A DNA stretch of 64,000 bases, from positions 31,434,001 through 31,498,000 of the forward strand of contig OY292278.1 of assembly GCA_958496175.1 (NCBI GenBank), read 5' to 3'. The stretch is from Sisyra terminalis (Eukaryota; Arthropoda; Insecta; Neuroptera; Sisyridae). Positions 48,566-59,833 of the stretch are shown here, one piece after another. Numbering within the stretch: the first letter of the stretch is position 1; each line of letters begins with the position of its first letter. The notes under the pieces were generated by a model, which ran no database searches, was not told the DNA's origin, and was given only the letters and a program-made list of their open reading frames with translations. The translations under genes were made by a program, and so were the position numbers.

Positions 48566-48954
48566 CTACAAATTTTGATCAGAAAATTTAGTCAAACTAC
48601 AGTGTAATAAATAATAAAGAAGCCCAAGAAAAGGTCCAAAGATAACTTCTGACACGTCTTCAAAACTGTACTACACCAAAAAGTTAGCAGGAAGATTTTT
48701 TTTTAAGATATATTAAAGTGGCATTGTGCCATAACGAATTATGGAGAAAGGTTTTCAGAGAAAGAATATACGTAAGTTCAAGGAAGGTTCCTACAGTATT
48801 TTAAATAGGAGTTCTAGATACAATCACTTGTGGTATAACTAGAAAACGCTTGAAGAAAACATTGTAACAGTACAGATCTTCTCTAATAAGTCAAAGAGGT
48901 AAAATGTCTTGAATCTCACCGAACCAATCCAAAATTAGTTTGGAAATACAAAAA
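48566..48954. other. Gene-free interval between LINE remnants
   Basis: Probably decayed transposon sequence given both flanks, but no motif survives. Confidence 0.3.
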
Positions 48955-49205
48955 ACTGAATGGTAACAGATCGACTGGCAAAAGGACAATCAAATATGTT
49001 ATTATTGGGTCCAAAACCAGGTTTAAGCGTGTATAAGTTTACAGTACTGGATCAAATAACTGAGTAGATTTGTAAGCCTGTTATCAAGACATTGTCATCT
49101 GAGAAAATACTTTTGATTATTCTAATGAGTATCAACTCAAGTAAATGGTGGATTTGTAAAGAAAGGAGCAGAAGAAGACCTCTCATGTTTGGAAATCCAT
49201 TGTTG
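48955..49205 (+). pseudogene. RNase H and C-terminal remnant of a non-LTR element
   Basis: The plus frame reads TDRLAKGQSNMLLLGPKPGL, matching the AD-LA then GPEP-L block of retroelement RNase H. With frameshifts it then reads LLSRHCHLRKY and KGAEEDLSC, resembling the downstream LL-GHC-L--H and EE---H-L blocks of R1/jockey-like C-termini. GGTAACAGA just upstream fits GNE with one base lost. Heavily decayed. The junction with the jockey remnant at 49225 is abrupt. Confidence 0.5.
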
Positions 49206-49224
49206 TAATTGCTCTTGAATGAAA

Positions 49225-49640
49225 AGTTACAACTTTCCCTGAACTATCTACTAGTCCATATTCAAACCCATTTGGACTTATGGGTATAGCTTTGGAAAGT
49301 TGTCAGTGACTTCAACGTAGATAAGGTTCAGCACTTTCAGTCGAAAACCATCAAGTCAATTCCTGACGCCTCCTGGTATATAACTAACCACGACCGAGGA
49401 CCTCAAAGTGACTACGGTAAGGAATGATAATATCAGATACAGTCAAAATACCTGAAAAGGATGGAAAAATACCCCACCTATCTTTTTGTCAATCTCTTAG
49501 ACATTTCGGGTCACCATCAAAGAGTGAATCGCGTTTCATTTCTGGAGCTACCGTATAGAGACCCTGTAACACTTTAAGGTACCCCTTTTAAGAGGTGCAA
49601 TCTTCCCCACCTAACGCTTAATGTCCGGGACAGAAGTTTT
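49225..49640 (+). pseudogene. Jockey-clade RT remnant, degenerate
   Basis: Frames read SIFKPIWTYGYSFGK, then after a shift FQSKTIKSIPDASWYITN, then QSKYLKRMEKYPTYLFVNLL and LELPYRD. These match, in order, the jockey blocks KPIWTYGIQLWG, QSK-LR-I--APWYVTN, YL-RL--HPN-LA--LLD and a terminal P-DL. The order is the same as in the young copy at 44852-45412, but this one is closer to the classic jockey/BS wording and has several stops and shifts. 3' UTR-like sequence with AAATAAATG and an A-rich run follows near 49645-49670. Confidence 0.75.
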
Positions 49641-52133
49641 CAAATAAATGTAGAAAAGAAAAAAAAAGTTACCCATATAAGTACGAGTAACGTCCAATGT
49701 TACTTAACTTTGAACATCTGACGAATGCTAGTTTCTCTTACGTGGTATGATCGTTGATTCCGAAATATTCGATGAGAAATATTTAAATCAGTTTTCAATA
49801 GAAATTAGTCTTTGAAGTGAATATGTTTGATTGGAACAAGAAATAAAGCCGCGACGAATTAATCCTTCCAGGCCGCAGGGCAGAGGATTTCAAATGGGAA
49901 ATCCTCATAAATTAAAATATAAGCTGCACCAAATAGTTAGGAATATTCGATATCAACGTAGGTACTAATTAATTAAACCTTAAATTCTGTTCAATTGATG
50001 CTTAATATTCGCAAACCACAAAATCTATCAGCATACTTGTGCATATACTTACCAGTTGTTTTACGATGGGTAATGAGAAAATAGAACATCAGAATGTTTT
50101 CAAATAAGCGAATGTTTGTCTAATTATGAATTTACGTCTGCAGTTTTAGTTGCTCTATTGATTACTATCGAAAATTTACCAGAATTTTTGGAAAAAAATG
50201 GATTAACTCTACCGCAAATTTGATGATTTTCCGATTTTCAAAATCCTCTAAAATTTTCTTACACCACTTGTTTACAACTAAAAAAATTAAAATATACGTA
50301 TTTTAATATACAATAATAATATACAATAATATACTATAATATAATATAATAATATACAATATACTCATTTTTATTTGCATCAAAATTATTTAAATTAGCT
50401 TAGTGAATAAGCAAATATATAAAATTCAATGATGCTTTTCCTAAGAAAAAAAATTTTTTGAACCGAAGCCAACATTGAAGTTTTAAGGATAATGCAGCCT
50501 CATTGCATTTCATATTTTTGGTCTGGCTTTATGAATAATAAATATTAAGTAAGGTCAGACATAAAATGTATCCGTTTCCGATTGACAGTTGTTAAGTAAA
50601 AAAAAATCTATACCTACTTTAATTACCATTTGAATTTTGAGTTTTTAAGTTGAAAACCAGATGTATTCATAAATGAACTAATGCCTAACTACATTATTAA
50701 GTACAGACTCGTTCAAAAACTATAATTTAAAATATTAAATATTAAATGGAACAACTGCGGCCACATGCCCCATATCTATAGGCATAAAATAAAATAATTA
50801 AAGCGCATACATACATATAACTTCATTAGCTACCATGTCAACATTTATTACTTTTTCTAATTGCATTTCTAATTATCATTCACTAATTAAACGTGCAAGA
50901 GCAATGCAAAGCGCTAGTTATATTAGCGCACAAATGAAATATGTGAGTTAATATAAAAATGAAGGTAGCATTCGAAGATTTTCAAGCAAATTATAGAACA
51001 AAAGTGGAAAATTCGTGACAAATTTCAACAAATGTCTCCGTTCTTTTTCATCGATTTATATTTTATATTATTAAAGAATTACATTAACGTAAAATAATGG
51101 AAATATCATTACGTTCCCGTCATAATAGAGACGATGATAAAATTCTAATTAAATTTTCTGCTATTTGTTAAAAGTGCAGAAAACTAGCGATGCAATTATG
51201 ACGTAATTTAATTAAAGAAGACATTAATTAATTACAGACGGAGGCATTTAATAACTAATTTATCAACATAATGTACAAAAAAATAGATCTGATAAAATTT
51301 TGATTAATTATTTTTCTATTGACAGGCATATATGAGGAGGAAGTTATATATGAAATTAAGATCATAAAAGGTTTACAAAAATTTACATTACTTCTATTTT
51401 AAATGAGTGACATTTGTTGTCAAGGACCATTCAAATCTTTCGAAAATTTACAATCCTTTCTCAAATTTAAATTTCAGTTGAATGTCCAAAGGAAAAAATG
51501 AACATATTTTGTTATCTTGTCACCAAAATAAAAAAAATTGGGAAAAGAACATCGATTTGTCTAATTATACGGTGACAATCATCAAAAATTTGTCTGATAA
51601 ATTGATTGGAGACTGTATTTTTTTTTGATATTAAGTGAAAGTACAAAAAATTTGTACACATATTATTGAAATTTAAAACATTTTAAATATAAAAAATATG
51701 TTTTAAAAAATAACAGAAGTGTCTGATTGATGAATCTTTAAGCAGAATATGATTAAAATTATAAATTCAAATAAAAGGTCCCCATTGATACGAAAAAGAT
51801 GAAAATCAATGAAAAAATATGATAAACTCTCCTGGAAAAATATTATTAATATGAACATTATTATGTGATAATGAAAATCAACAATGTTAAGGAATGCCCA
51901 GAGATATCTCATCGTGTAGAACGAAGTCAACTGAACAGCAGTAGACATGAAGGAGAGAAAAACAGTGAGAAAAAATTGAAGACTTGACAAAATCGCGATT
52001 ACTTCTAAGGGAAAATCTGTGGAAAATGGAAGAAACGAGGCTAATCACAAAAAAAAATCATTAATGAAGTTTACTTAGAAAGAAAATAATCTTCAAATTG
52101 ATAAGAAAACGTATCCAGAAGTAGTATCTAGTT
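49641..52133. other. Gene-free stretch
   Basis: Holds a 9-bp inverted repeat GAGGATTTC/GAAATCCTC (49883-49891 and 49898-49906) with a kB-like GGGAAATCC. 50800-51260 is rich in TAATTA and ATTA motifs and could be regulatory. Frames at 51703-51990 and nearby show no domain. Confidence 0.3.
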
Positions 52134-53010
52134 CTGAAGAAGAAACTCCAACCGAAGAAGTGTAATGATTATAGAACTGCCAGGTTATTTCTTAAAAAGC
52201 TAACTGTAAAATTTGTATTAAAATCAACAGAATATTCGAAAATAAATTGCAAGATGTACTGAGGGAAAATCAGTTCGGTTTCAGGAAAGGGAGGAAAACG
52301 ATGAGAAATCTTTTCTGGGACATTCATTAAGAACCCATGCCACACGAAGGGGAGTAATTTGATAATCAAGTAGTAATTCAAAAACAGGGTTTTTCATATG
52401 TGAAATTATTATCCATGTGAAGCAATCCTTTAAAGTTCGTCCAAAGTACGTACATGCTAGGAAGGTATAAGCATTTTAAAAAGACTTAGATGATTCCCCA
52501 GTAGACATTTTTAGGCACACTCTAGGCTAAAAAATATATTTCTCTAAACTTCATCGATTGACCGAATTTTTTGGATTGAATGATTTTGATTTAAAAAAAA
52601 AATATATAGATATTCTTTAAGAAAATTGAATCAACCGGAAGTAAAGCTTCTGAATATCTAACTACGTATATGTGTAAGGAGGGCATAAGGATTATAAAAA
52701 GGCATAAATGGTTCTCCGGTAAAAAATTGTTCGACAAATTCAGGACTAGAAGATATACATCCTTTCCCATCATTGGTTGAAAGAATGTTTTTGAATGACA
52801 AAATTCGAAAAAAAAGCATAAATGTTCTTCAAAAAATTGGAGTAAACCGGAAGAACAGACTCTTAATATCTATTTTATATGTGGTACGGCAAGTTATATT
52901 TTTATAAATGGAGACAACATCAAGAATACAAAAGTAGTAAAGTTAGTGTTTATTAAAATTATTAAATACGTTGATGACTTTTACGGACTTTTATTCTAAC
53001 GGAAAACTTC
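52134..53010 (+). pseudogene. Reverse transcriptase remnant (RTE/CR1-like LINE)
   Basis: From 52134 the frame reads LKKKLQPKKCNDYRTARLFL, then after a one-base shift KINRIFENKLQDVLRENQFG and FRKGRKTMRNLFWDIH, matching RT domain 1-2 wording (KK----CNDYRTI-L, then NRL---L-E-QFGFRKGRGT). From about 52790 it continues with VLQKIGVNRKNRLLISILYV and IFINGDNIKNTKVVKL, matching the L--IG-D--D--LI--LY--Q-A---NG block. A segment near 52570-52690 duplicates 52780-52900 (AAAATTG-ATCAACCGGAAG-like). The catalytic YXDD box is not visible. Old and rearranged. Confidence 0.7.
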
Positions 53011-53811
53011 TTAGAAAATGTAAATATTTTTGGCCCATTGCATTGGACTTATCATTGGGAAAACTTACAAAGTGGAAATAAATACAGTAATATTCCTTAT
53101 TTCAATGGAAGCAATATAGTTTTGATTGATTTTGATTATATGAAGATGATTATTTCCAAAGATAAACTATGCATCCGTAATATGAAAGAGAATTTTGCTA
53201 ATTTTATTATATTTATAATTACGTTAAGTAACCACAAAAAAATTTTGATTGAAAAGTTAGAAATAAAACCTCGAAAACAGCTACTAAAAGTGCTATGTAT
53301 AAATTTTAAAGAAACGAGAAAGGAATTATCTAGAAAGTTCTGAAATGTGATGTTGTAGGAGAATGGATGAAAGAAAATAAAAGAATAATTATAATTTACA
53401 AACGTAGAAATATTGAGAACAGTTAAAAAAACAGCGATCTTTGATGTCAAGGGAATGCAAATTTGATGTCACCCAAGGGTGCATTCATTATAGCGCTCTT
53501 GCTACTCCATTACACGGTGGTTGCCAAGATAAAACTTCCAATTTTCAAATATTTAAAGTAATTATTCATTTTTACTAATTTTAACAAAAATTCTTACGAA
53601 TTTTCTTATGAACTTTTTAAACACAATTTATTAATTTCAAAAAAATAAATCAAAGATTAATATAACTCACCTAACAGATAAAACTTAAAAAGTAAGTATT
53701 ATCTGAAATATGATTATATTAATATTTAATGTAACAAATCATATATTTTAGCGTTACTTTTGTTAACATAAAAATGATCAGTTTTGGGTTTTCTGATTTT
53801 TTGATTTTCAA
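53011..53811. other. Gene-free stretch
   Basis: Overlapping 101- and 104-codon frames on opposite strands (53038-53343 and 53136-53450) are low-complexity. 53450-53530 is GC-richer but unidentified. Confidence 0.3.
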
Positions 53812-53840
53812 GCCTACCAGTGACCGAGTGGTTAACCTCT
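53812..53840 (+). mobile_element. SINE head fragment (copy 6, 5' part)
   Basis: CCTACCAGTGACCGAGTGGT, the A-box end of the SINE, breaks off after about 29 bp. The missing body appears in the same orientation at 54526-54658, suggesting one SINE split by an insertion. Confidence 0.6.
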
Positions 53841-54525
53841 CCCTTACGGTGTTAAAAAGAACGTATAATACGGTGATATGTATTTATTATAACATTTGAA
53901 ACAAAATTTTAAAATTTTGAAATATTTAAATGATAAATTTAATTTATAAATAAAATAATATATATTAAATAATATTGAACACATTTCAAAAATGTTGCCC
54001 ATATATTTTTATATGTGAATAAAATATATGTAAAATATTATTTTATATTGATTATAAATATTGTTTCAACTGAATATAATTACAGATGAAAGGCATCAAT
54101 AGTATTATTATTGTTATTATAGTTATTATTAATATTATTTATGAGAAAATCAGTTTATTTGAGTATTCCTGCCACAATCTACGAAATGAAATATCTCAGC
54201 TGAGTCTATCTGTCGCGCATGCTCACTCACGATATATATGAGAAAGAAACACACTGAGGTGAGTATTTTTTGTAGCTGTTGCGTATGATGTAAAGGATGC
54301 GGAACTAACACTTACGGAAAAATACTCATGTTTGATTAAATTGGTAAATTATCAATGGATTTTTTGATAAATTGTGATTTTGTTACTATTATGATTTTAT
54401 GTTATGAGTAAATTTTTAGGGAGGAATACCAAAAATATGAACTCACTCTCTCTTTTATCAATAGATATTTAAATTATTAAAGGTAGTATGCACTAAATAC
54501 ATCCTCATAGGAACGGGAGGATTAT
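53841..54525. other. Possible insertion within a SINE
   Basis: 685 bp of very AT-rich sequence, with a GC-richer patch at 54200-54310 (TGTCGCGCATGCTCACTCAC). TCGCGCATGCTCAC also occurs near 62418. No terminal repeats, coding frame or clear target duplication. Confidence 0.35.
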
Positions 54526-54658
54526 AGTGACCGCTTCAAAACTAGGTGCTGAATTCGACCCTTGTATCGAGCCAATTTTAAACATTTTTCGATATTCGGT
54601 TTTTTATTAATCCTAGAGTCGATCAAAACTTTGGTAGTTTTAAATCAACGATAAATAA
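54526..54658 (+). mobile_element. SINE body fragment (copy 6, 3' part)
   Basis: TGACCGCTTCAAAACTAGG, then GCTGAATTCGACCCTTG (B-box region), TATCGAGCCAATTTTAAAC, TTTTCGATATTCGG, TTAATCCTAGAGTCGATC and TTTGGTAGTTTTAAATC follow the SINE consensus from just after the A box to the 3' end. Confidence 0.7.
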
Positions 54659-55372
54659 CAAAAAATAATATATTTTTCTTCGATTAACTAATGCTGATAC
54701 AAATTAAAATCACGACTAAATTTAACAAGGGAAATTATAATTTTAATAGGTAATCATAGAATCAAAATTTGAGAACTGAGAAATATATTTTTGACTGATG
54801 ATGCTATCATTTTTTATATACTTGTTAGTTCTTAATAAATTCGAATGTATGTAATTACATATTCTAAATTTTTTCTTTGAGTAATATTTAAAAAAAAATG
54901 TCTTGTAAATAAAAAAAATTAATCATATAAGAATCTGAAAGCAAGTTTTTTTTAATTTTAAATAACCGACATCTGATTCAACAATGCTTCGAAAATGATA
55001 AATGTTTGACAATACTCTATGACAATTTGTAAAAGAAATGAACCATTTGGAATTTTTCAAAAACATATTGCTTATATTGCAATATTACACCAACATAAAA
55101 ATTAACAAATATTTAAATAATTACATTTTATTGTCCCAAAAGCAACACATTTCTTAATAATTCCATTTTCGATAAAAATTAACATAAATCAAAAATAAAA
55201 ACACAATGACGCAACTTATATCGACGATAGTTGAAATTAAAAACACGATTATTCCATTTTAGATTAATTTGTCATATGCTTTTATCACGGCTTAAATCGT
55301 CCTTTGAGTACTTGACAGAAAAATGTCTCGAAAATAACATACCCACCTGTATGATCAGAAAAAACAGTATAA
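54659..55372. other. Gene-free stretch
   Basis: AT-rich, no recognised feature. Confidence 0.3.
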
Positions 55373-55543
55373 TATCAATTTAAAAATTTAAAACGCCCAC
55401 GAGTTAAATATGTTTGTTCATCCATTCGATCTTGGTACCCAAAAAACGATTGTACATTTGGAGACAGCACCGGGAGATTACAGAAAGAATTGAAGGAATA
55501 TTTAATTGGTGAGAAAGAAAGAGTGGATAAAAGGACTGTATAA
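55373..55543 (+). other. Short coding-like frame, unidentified
   Basis: A 56-codon open stretch without ATG at its start contains YPKNDCTFGDSTGRLQKELK then EYLIGEKERV. The composition is more protein-like than the usual chance frames here. GGTGAGAAAG inside it could be a splice donor. It may be an exon or a transposon fragment; I cannot assign a family. Confidence 0.25.
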
Positions 55544-56263
55544 ATTATTTATATCATACATATATACATGCATATACCTTCAAATATATAACGCAGCCTA
55601 TTAGTTTGCCGGTATTCCATTTGTATTGCAAATGGATGAAAAAGGTTCGTAATAAAAATGACCGAGTGACCGAAAACGTTATATTATGTGTGGTAAACCG
55701 AAAACTATCGTAAAGTTGAACAAGTACGAAAAGGCTCATATGAGATCCCAAATAAAGGCGAAGATTAAAAAAATAAACCCTCAAATACACCTGACTATAT
55801 ACTGAAATATTTATCCTTGAATCTATTCGTTCTCGGATTCTTTCTTTCGCATTTAGATTTATTGTTTTCAACATTTGATTCTTTCTACTAACAAAAAATT
55901 TATATGTGTGAACTTTTTTGCCATCGGCCACTATTGAAGTGCACCCGAAGATATGCATTTCGGTATATAATATCTCCTCCACCTTTATATATTTCTATAT
56001 TTACTCAACATAAAAACGCTCTTGCAAAAAATCAAATTTAGATTAGTTTCAGCATTACAATACCTACCAGTGGCGGCTTGTTAATGGAGGCATGGAGGAT
56101 AGTTCCTTCCTCGACCAAAATTGAAAAAAAATTGTTATTTTAAACTAATTGATACCTATAACTATACGAGTATCTGAGTAAAAGGAAATATGCCTACAAA
56201 TATTTTTAATTTTTTAATAGAGGTGAATAAAAGTAAAATTTGGGGCATTATTTCACCTGTGAC
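55544..56263. other. Gene-free stretch with hAT-like end
   Basis: CAGTGGCGGCTTGTTAATGG at 56069 resembles hAT-type termini. The 142-codon minus frame at 55554-55982 has no recognisable domain; several segments are aromatic and Arg-rich, as expected by chance in this composition. Confidence 0.35.

Positions 56264-56346
<83 letters not shown>
56264..56346. repeat. (TA)n microsatellite
   Basis: About 80 bp of TA dinucleotides with a CA and a TTTA interruption. Confidence 0.95.
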
Positions 56347-56347
<1 letters not shown>

Positions 56348-56634
56348 AAAAATAACGTAAAGAACTAAAGCTACTTTTCTTCACCAAATTACAACATTAA
56401 GGCTATAAATGTATGTGAAATTCAAAGAATAATTTCCTAGTAATAAATAGGAATGCTAAAGTAAGTTTGACAACATCAAACGTTTAAAAAAATGTCTCAT
56501 AAAAAGGTATGGATGCACTTAACAAGTTATACATCTTTGAAAAAGTTTAGCTTTTTTTCTGGGGATAAGTTTCAAACGTTCTTGTTTTATAAATATGATT
56601 CTTAACAAAATTTGCATCACTATAATCAAAAAAA
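56347..56634. other. Gene-free spacer
   Basis: No recognised feature. Confidence 0.3.
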
Positions 56635-56825
56635 TACTAGTAGCTCCCCGTGAAATATTTACAACCAACACTGATACAACTTACAAATGACAAAAATTGG
56701 CAATTGAATGAAATCGAAATGGCAGTTGAAACAAATGACAACAATTAGTTCAAATTTGAAACAGTGATTATTATATATGGTTTTCACTCATCCGTATGAG
56801 TTTAAATTAATTTTTTTGTTATCTG
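56635..56825. repeat. Dispersed repeat R, copy 3
   Basis: Starts ACTAGTAGCTCCCCGTGAAA and keeps GACAAAAATTGGCAATTGAA, TGACAACAATTAGTTC and ATGGTTTTCACTCA, in the same order as copies 1 and 2. The minus-strand end reads GGGGAGCTACTAG then T, as in copy 1. Confidence 0.55.
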
Positions 56826-57263
56826 TCTTTGCTGCTACTATACCAACATTTGCCTATTATTAAATGATTTATAATATTTTATTTTAATTCAGTCATAAAG
56901 CCTAAAAGTTTAGTTAACATGTAAACGAATAGTTTTTTCGTTGTTAGGAAACAGAAATATATTGTAGAAAATTTATAATTATAAGAAGTACTTTTGGTTA
57001 TAAAAACACATAGATTCATTATCTTGTGTAGTTTGCTTGTTTAATATTTAACATATAACAGAAGTTACCCGATTGAGCACATGCGCAGTTGCATTCTATT
57101 TAGTACAATTCAGGTTTGCAATCGATCACTGGTGGCTCAAGTCATTGTTTCTAGCAAAGATTATTGTTACTATTCAGTGCAATATCTTTATATATAGTTC
57201 AGTGAATGAGACAGACAATAGCCTGAACCAACCATTGTTATAATATTTGAAAAACCATTAATT
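56826..57263. other. Gene-free stretch
   Basis: Nothing recognised; GAGCACATGCGCAGT near 57076 resembles the TCGCGCATGCTCAC patches (inverted) at 54215 and 62418. Confidence 0.3.
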
Positions 57264-57310
57264 TTTTCCCCCTCTTGGAGCGCCTAAAGAAGTATAACTC
57301 TAAGAAATCA
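57264..57310 (-). repeat. Dispersed repeat D2, short inverted copy
   Basis: The reverse complement contains GAGTTATACTTCTTTAGGCG, the start of repeat D2. Only this end is recognisable. Confidence 0.5.
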
Positions 57311-58308
57311 TTCTTGAAAATCTATTTATTTTTTTGTGATATGCAAAAAATCTCACTATCATTTTAATCGTTGGTTGTTCGAAATTTTGGATAATTGAAA
57401 TTTTTCAATAACCCCTTTAGTCTTTACCTTCAAATTACCCAGAGCTAAGTGGAGTAATTTGTCACATATTTCCAATCCCTTGAATATAAATTTTATTAAC
57501 CCATATGGATTAATTTTAGCTACAGATTTATCTCCACTAACTAGTCATATACGTCTTCCTTGATCATTGAATAGATAATTATGCTTTATTCAAATTACAT
57601 AATATATTGTAATAATTTGAACGGAGGATCTAGGGACTTGGGGTTGAATTTTCTCATCCTAAATATAAACCTTGAAATAAGAAAAACCAATAAATTTCGA
57701 AAATAACTTAAAATACCACAATTATAGAATTGAATTTTCACTCTTTTATTTACGATAACATTAGAATACAATTTTTGAAATTTTCGTTGTTAAAATTGAA
57801 ATTTTGTTCTTGTTTTAAGCGGAATGAGGTATAGACATTTAAGTTTTTTTTTTTGTAGATTAACTATTATTCTAATGTATTGCACATTCGCTAGAAACTT
57901 TTGTAATATAAGCATTTAATAAACAAGGATAGTGAAGCAATGTTCACAACAATGCCACCTACACCGAATTTGGGTTCACAATTATTGAAAATTTTTATTG
58001 TATCTACAACCAATTCGCTTACTTATTTTGACCATATTTCTTCTTATTGCTTAAATTATGATTACCCAGCCAAAGCTTTTTGGTTTACATAATAGGCTGA
58101 ACTTGGGTATTTAAATGAAGTCCAAAGAGTAAAGTAAATGAGAAAGTGAAAATCAATTAGTTTAAATTTAAGGAAATAGAACAAGATGCCACAAATATAA
58201 CTATTATAGTTCTGGGGTCTAGAATAATAGCTAATTAAAAATCCCTTTATTTTATGATTTGCAATTTTATTCAAATCTAGGAACAATTAACTGAGGTTTA
58301 GGTAATGC
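57311..58308. other. Gene-free stretch
   Basis: AT-rich, no recognised feature; a 74-codon minus frame at 58062-58286 is unsupported. Confidence 0.3.
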
Positions 58309-58340
58309 CGTGGCAAAAAATTTGCCACGAGCCGCCACTG
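58309..58340. mobile_element. hAT-like end with 9-bp hairpin
   Basis: CGTGGCAAA/TTTGCCACG (58309-58317 and 58321-58329) is a perfect inverted repeat adjoining GAGCCGCCACTG, which on the minus strand reads CAGTGGCGGCTCGTGGC. CAGTGGCGG ends are common in hAT-type MITEs. An inward-facing CAGTGGCGGCTTGT lies at 56069, but the 8-bp flanks do not match. Confidence 0.4.
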
Positions 58341-58559
58341 AACAATATCCTTGGAAACAAGACAGAAAATTATTACCTATTGTAGTCTGTCCTTCGATAG
58401 GACCGATTGTTAATTCGTAATAATTAGGAAAATTACAAAAAAAGCCAATTCTATTCCATAATGAACCAATGTTAAACAAAAACGATTTGTAAGCCAATTA
58501 ATTATTTTAACTTTTGTGATACTTATAATAAATGAGGGTTTAACGTTTTAAAGCGTGAA

Positions 58560-59140
58560 AAATGATTTTTATAATAACAAAAATCATTCCGAGAAACATT
58601 ATCTATTACAACTTTGACCCAGTAAAAAATCAATTGAAACAAACATTTCGAGGCTCATTTGAAACAGCCAATATCCGTTAAAAGGGGTTTCGTTTTTTAA
58701 GCAATGAAATATGAAGAAAAAAAAACATTACAAATATTTCAAATGGGGCAGCGTTCAGCTGTTAGGTGTAGCATGTGTGGCCATTAATCTAAATATCAAA
58801 TGCAAATTTTTGTAAATGAACAGAAAATTTAGGCGAATTTAATAAGCTTGATTTATTGGGTTTTTTTTTGGGGAATATTCTATAGTCACATCATTTCTGG
58901 TTATTAGCGCGTTGAATTTAAGCGCCCGCGCCGAATCGCCGGTAACCGTTATCTCCAAATTGGAAGGCTTCCCGTTTTGAAAAGATCGAAATTCTGATGT
59001 GGAATTTTAAACAGGCTATTTAAAAAGCTGCTACCCTTGAGTGTTTTATGCGCGTGATAGGGCTTCCCGGATTCAAGTTACGCAAAGACAAATACGGACT
59101 TTTTATCAGCGTTGTGTTACAAATGATACCCGTTAGGCTT
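58560..59140. other. GC-richer non-coding block
   Basis: Contains GCGCGTTGAATTTAAGCGCC, CGCGCCGAATCGCCGG and GGGCTTCCCGGATTCAAG. It is visibly less AT-rich and free of homopolymers, with an octamer-like ATGCAAAT near 58799. No open frame persists and no transposon motif is seen. It could be a conserved regulatory element or an unknown insertion. Confidence 0.35.
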
Positions 59141-59802
59141 TTTTAGGTATTTTAGATTTTTTTACCAACATATATTATCATTATGCCTTTTAGTCAGCCT
59201 TTATTTAATTTAAAATGAGTTCAGAGTTTTAAATGTTAAATTAAATTAGCTTTCTTAAATATATTTTCGTTCATTTTAAACTGTAAAAGATTTTTGAAGT
59301 TAAAATATTAATTCTTTGGGATTTTGCATTTTAATAGTAGTTATTTCAAGTTTAAACTTTTAAACCGAATCTTATAGTATCTATTTAGTTTATTATCTAT
59401 TATGATTTTAACATGTTTTTATATATTGCTTATAATATTAGTGTATTGTATTCGCTGTGTGTGTGACTGCAGCGCCAAATAAGATATGAACTACAGTAGG
59501 CTATAAGAGTGTGTTTTTATATGCATAATAATTGTAATTTCTAAAATAAAAAGCAATTGTTATAAATAATTTACACGTAAAGAATTACGTGACAATTTAT
59601 ATTGCTTGTAGTGTTAAATTTAAGTGAATTTAATAAAAAAACATGTAAGTGTAATTATTAAAAATAACGAAAAATGCGGTAAACATAAGATTAAGTCACT
59701 TCAATAGTATATCATATTATAAATATAAATCAACATAAATGACATTCTGTTAAAACTTATTCTTTATACATCTATACCATCTATACTGCTAATTATAATC
59801 GC

Positions 59803-59833
59803 ACGATAAAGCAGTTATAAACTGCGAAACGTT
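59803..59833 (+). ncRNA. Decayed hammerhead-like motif
   Basis: A five-bp hairpin GCAGT/ACTGC (59811-59815 and 59821-59825) is followed directly by GAAACGTT then GC, identical to the sequence after stem II at 43684. The core before the hairpin reads ACGATAA in place of CTGATGA, so catalysis is unlikely. It belongs to the same family as 43661-43691. Confidence 0.5.

Noticed and set aside
55554..55982. 142-codon minus-strand ORF, the longest frame without TE homology
   Set aside because: No recognisable domain, no supporting promoter or splice context, and a composition expected by chance.
56069..58339. A 2.3-kb hAT transposon bounded by CAGTGGCGGCT ends
   Set aside because: The ends face each other correctly but the 8-bp flanks differ, other repeats lie between them and no transposase is present; two separate MITE fragments are as likely.
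32465..59145. Shared TACCCGTTAGGCTT between the 32.48 kb hairpin (minus strand) and 59.13 kb
   Set aside because: A 14-base match in a 64-kb window compared on both strands is expected by chance, and the flanks do not match.
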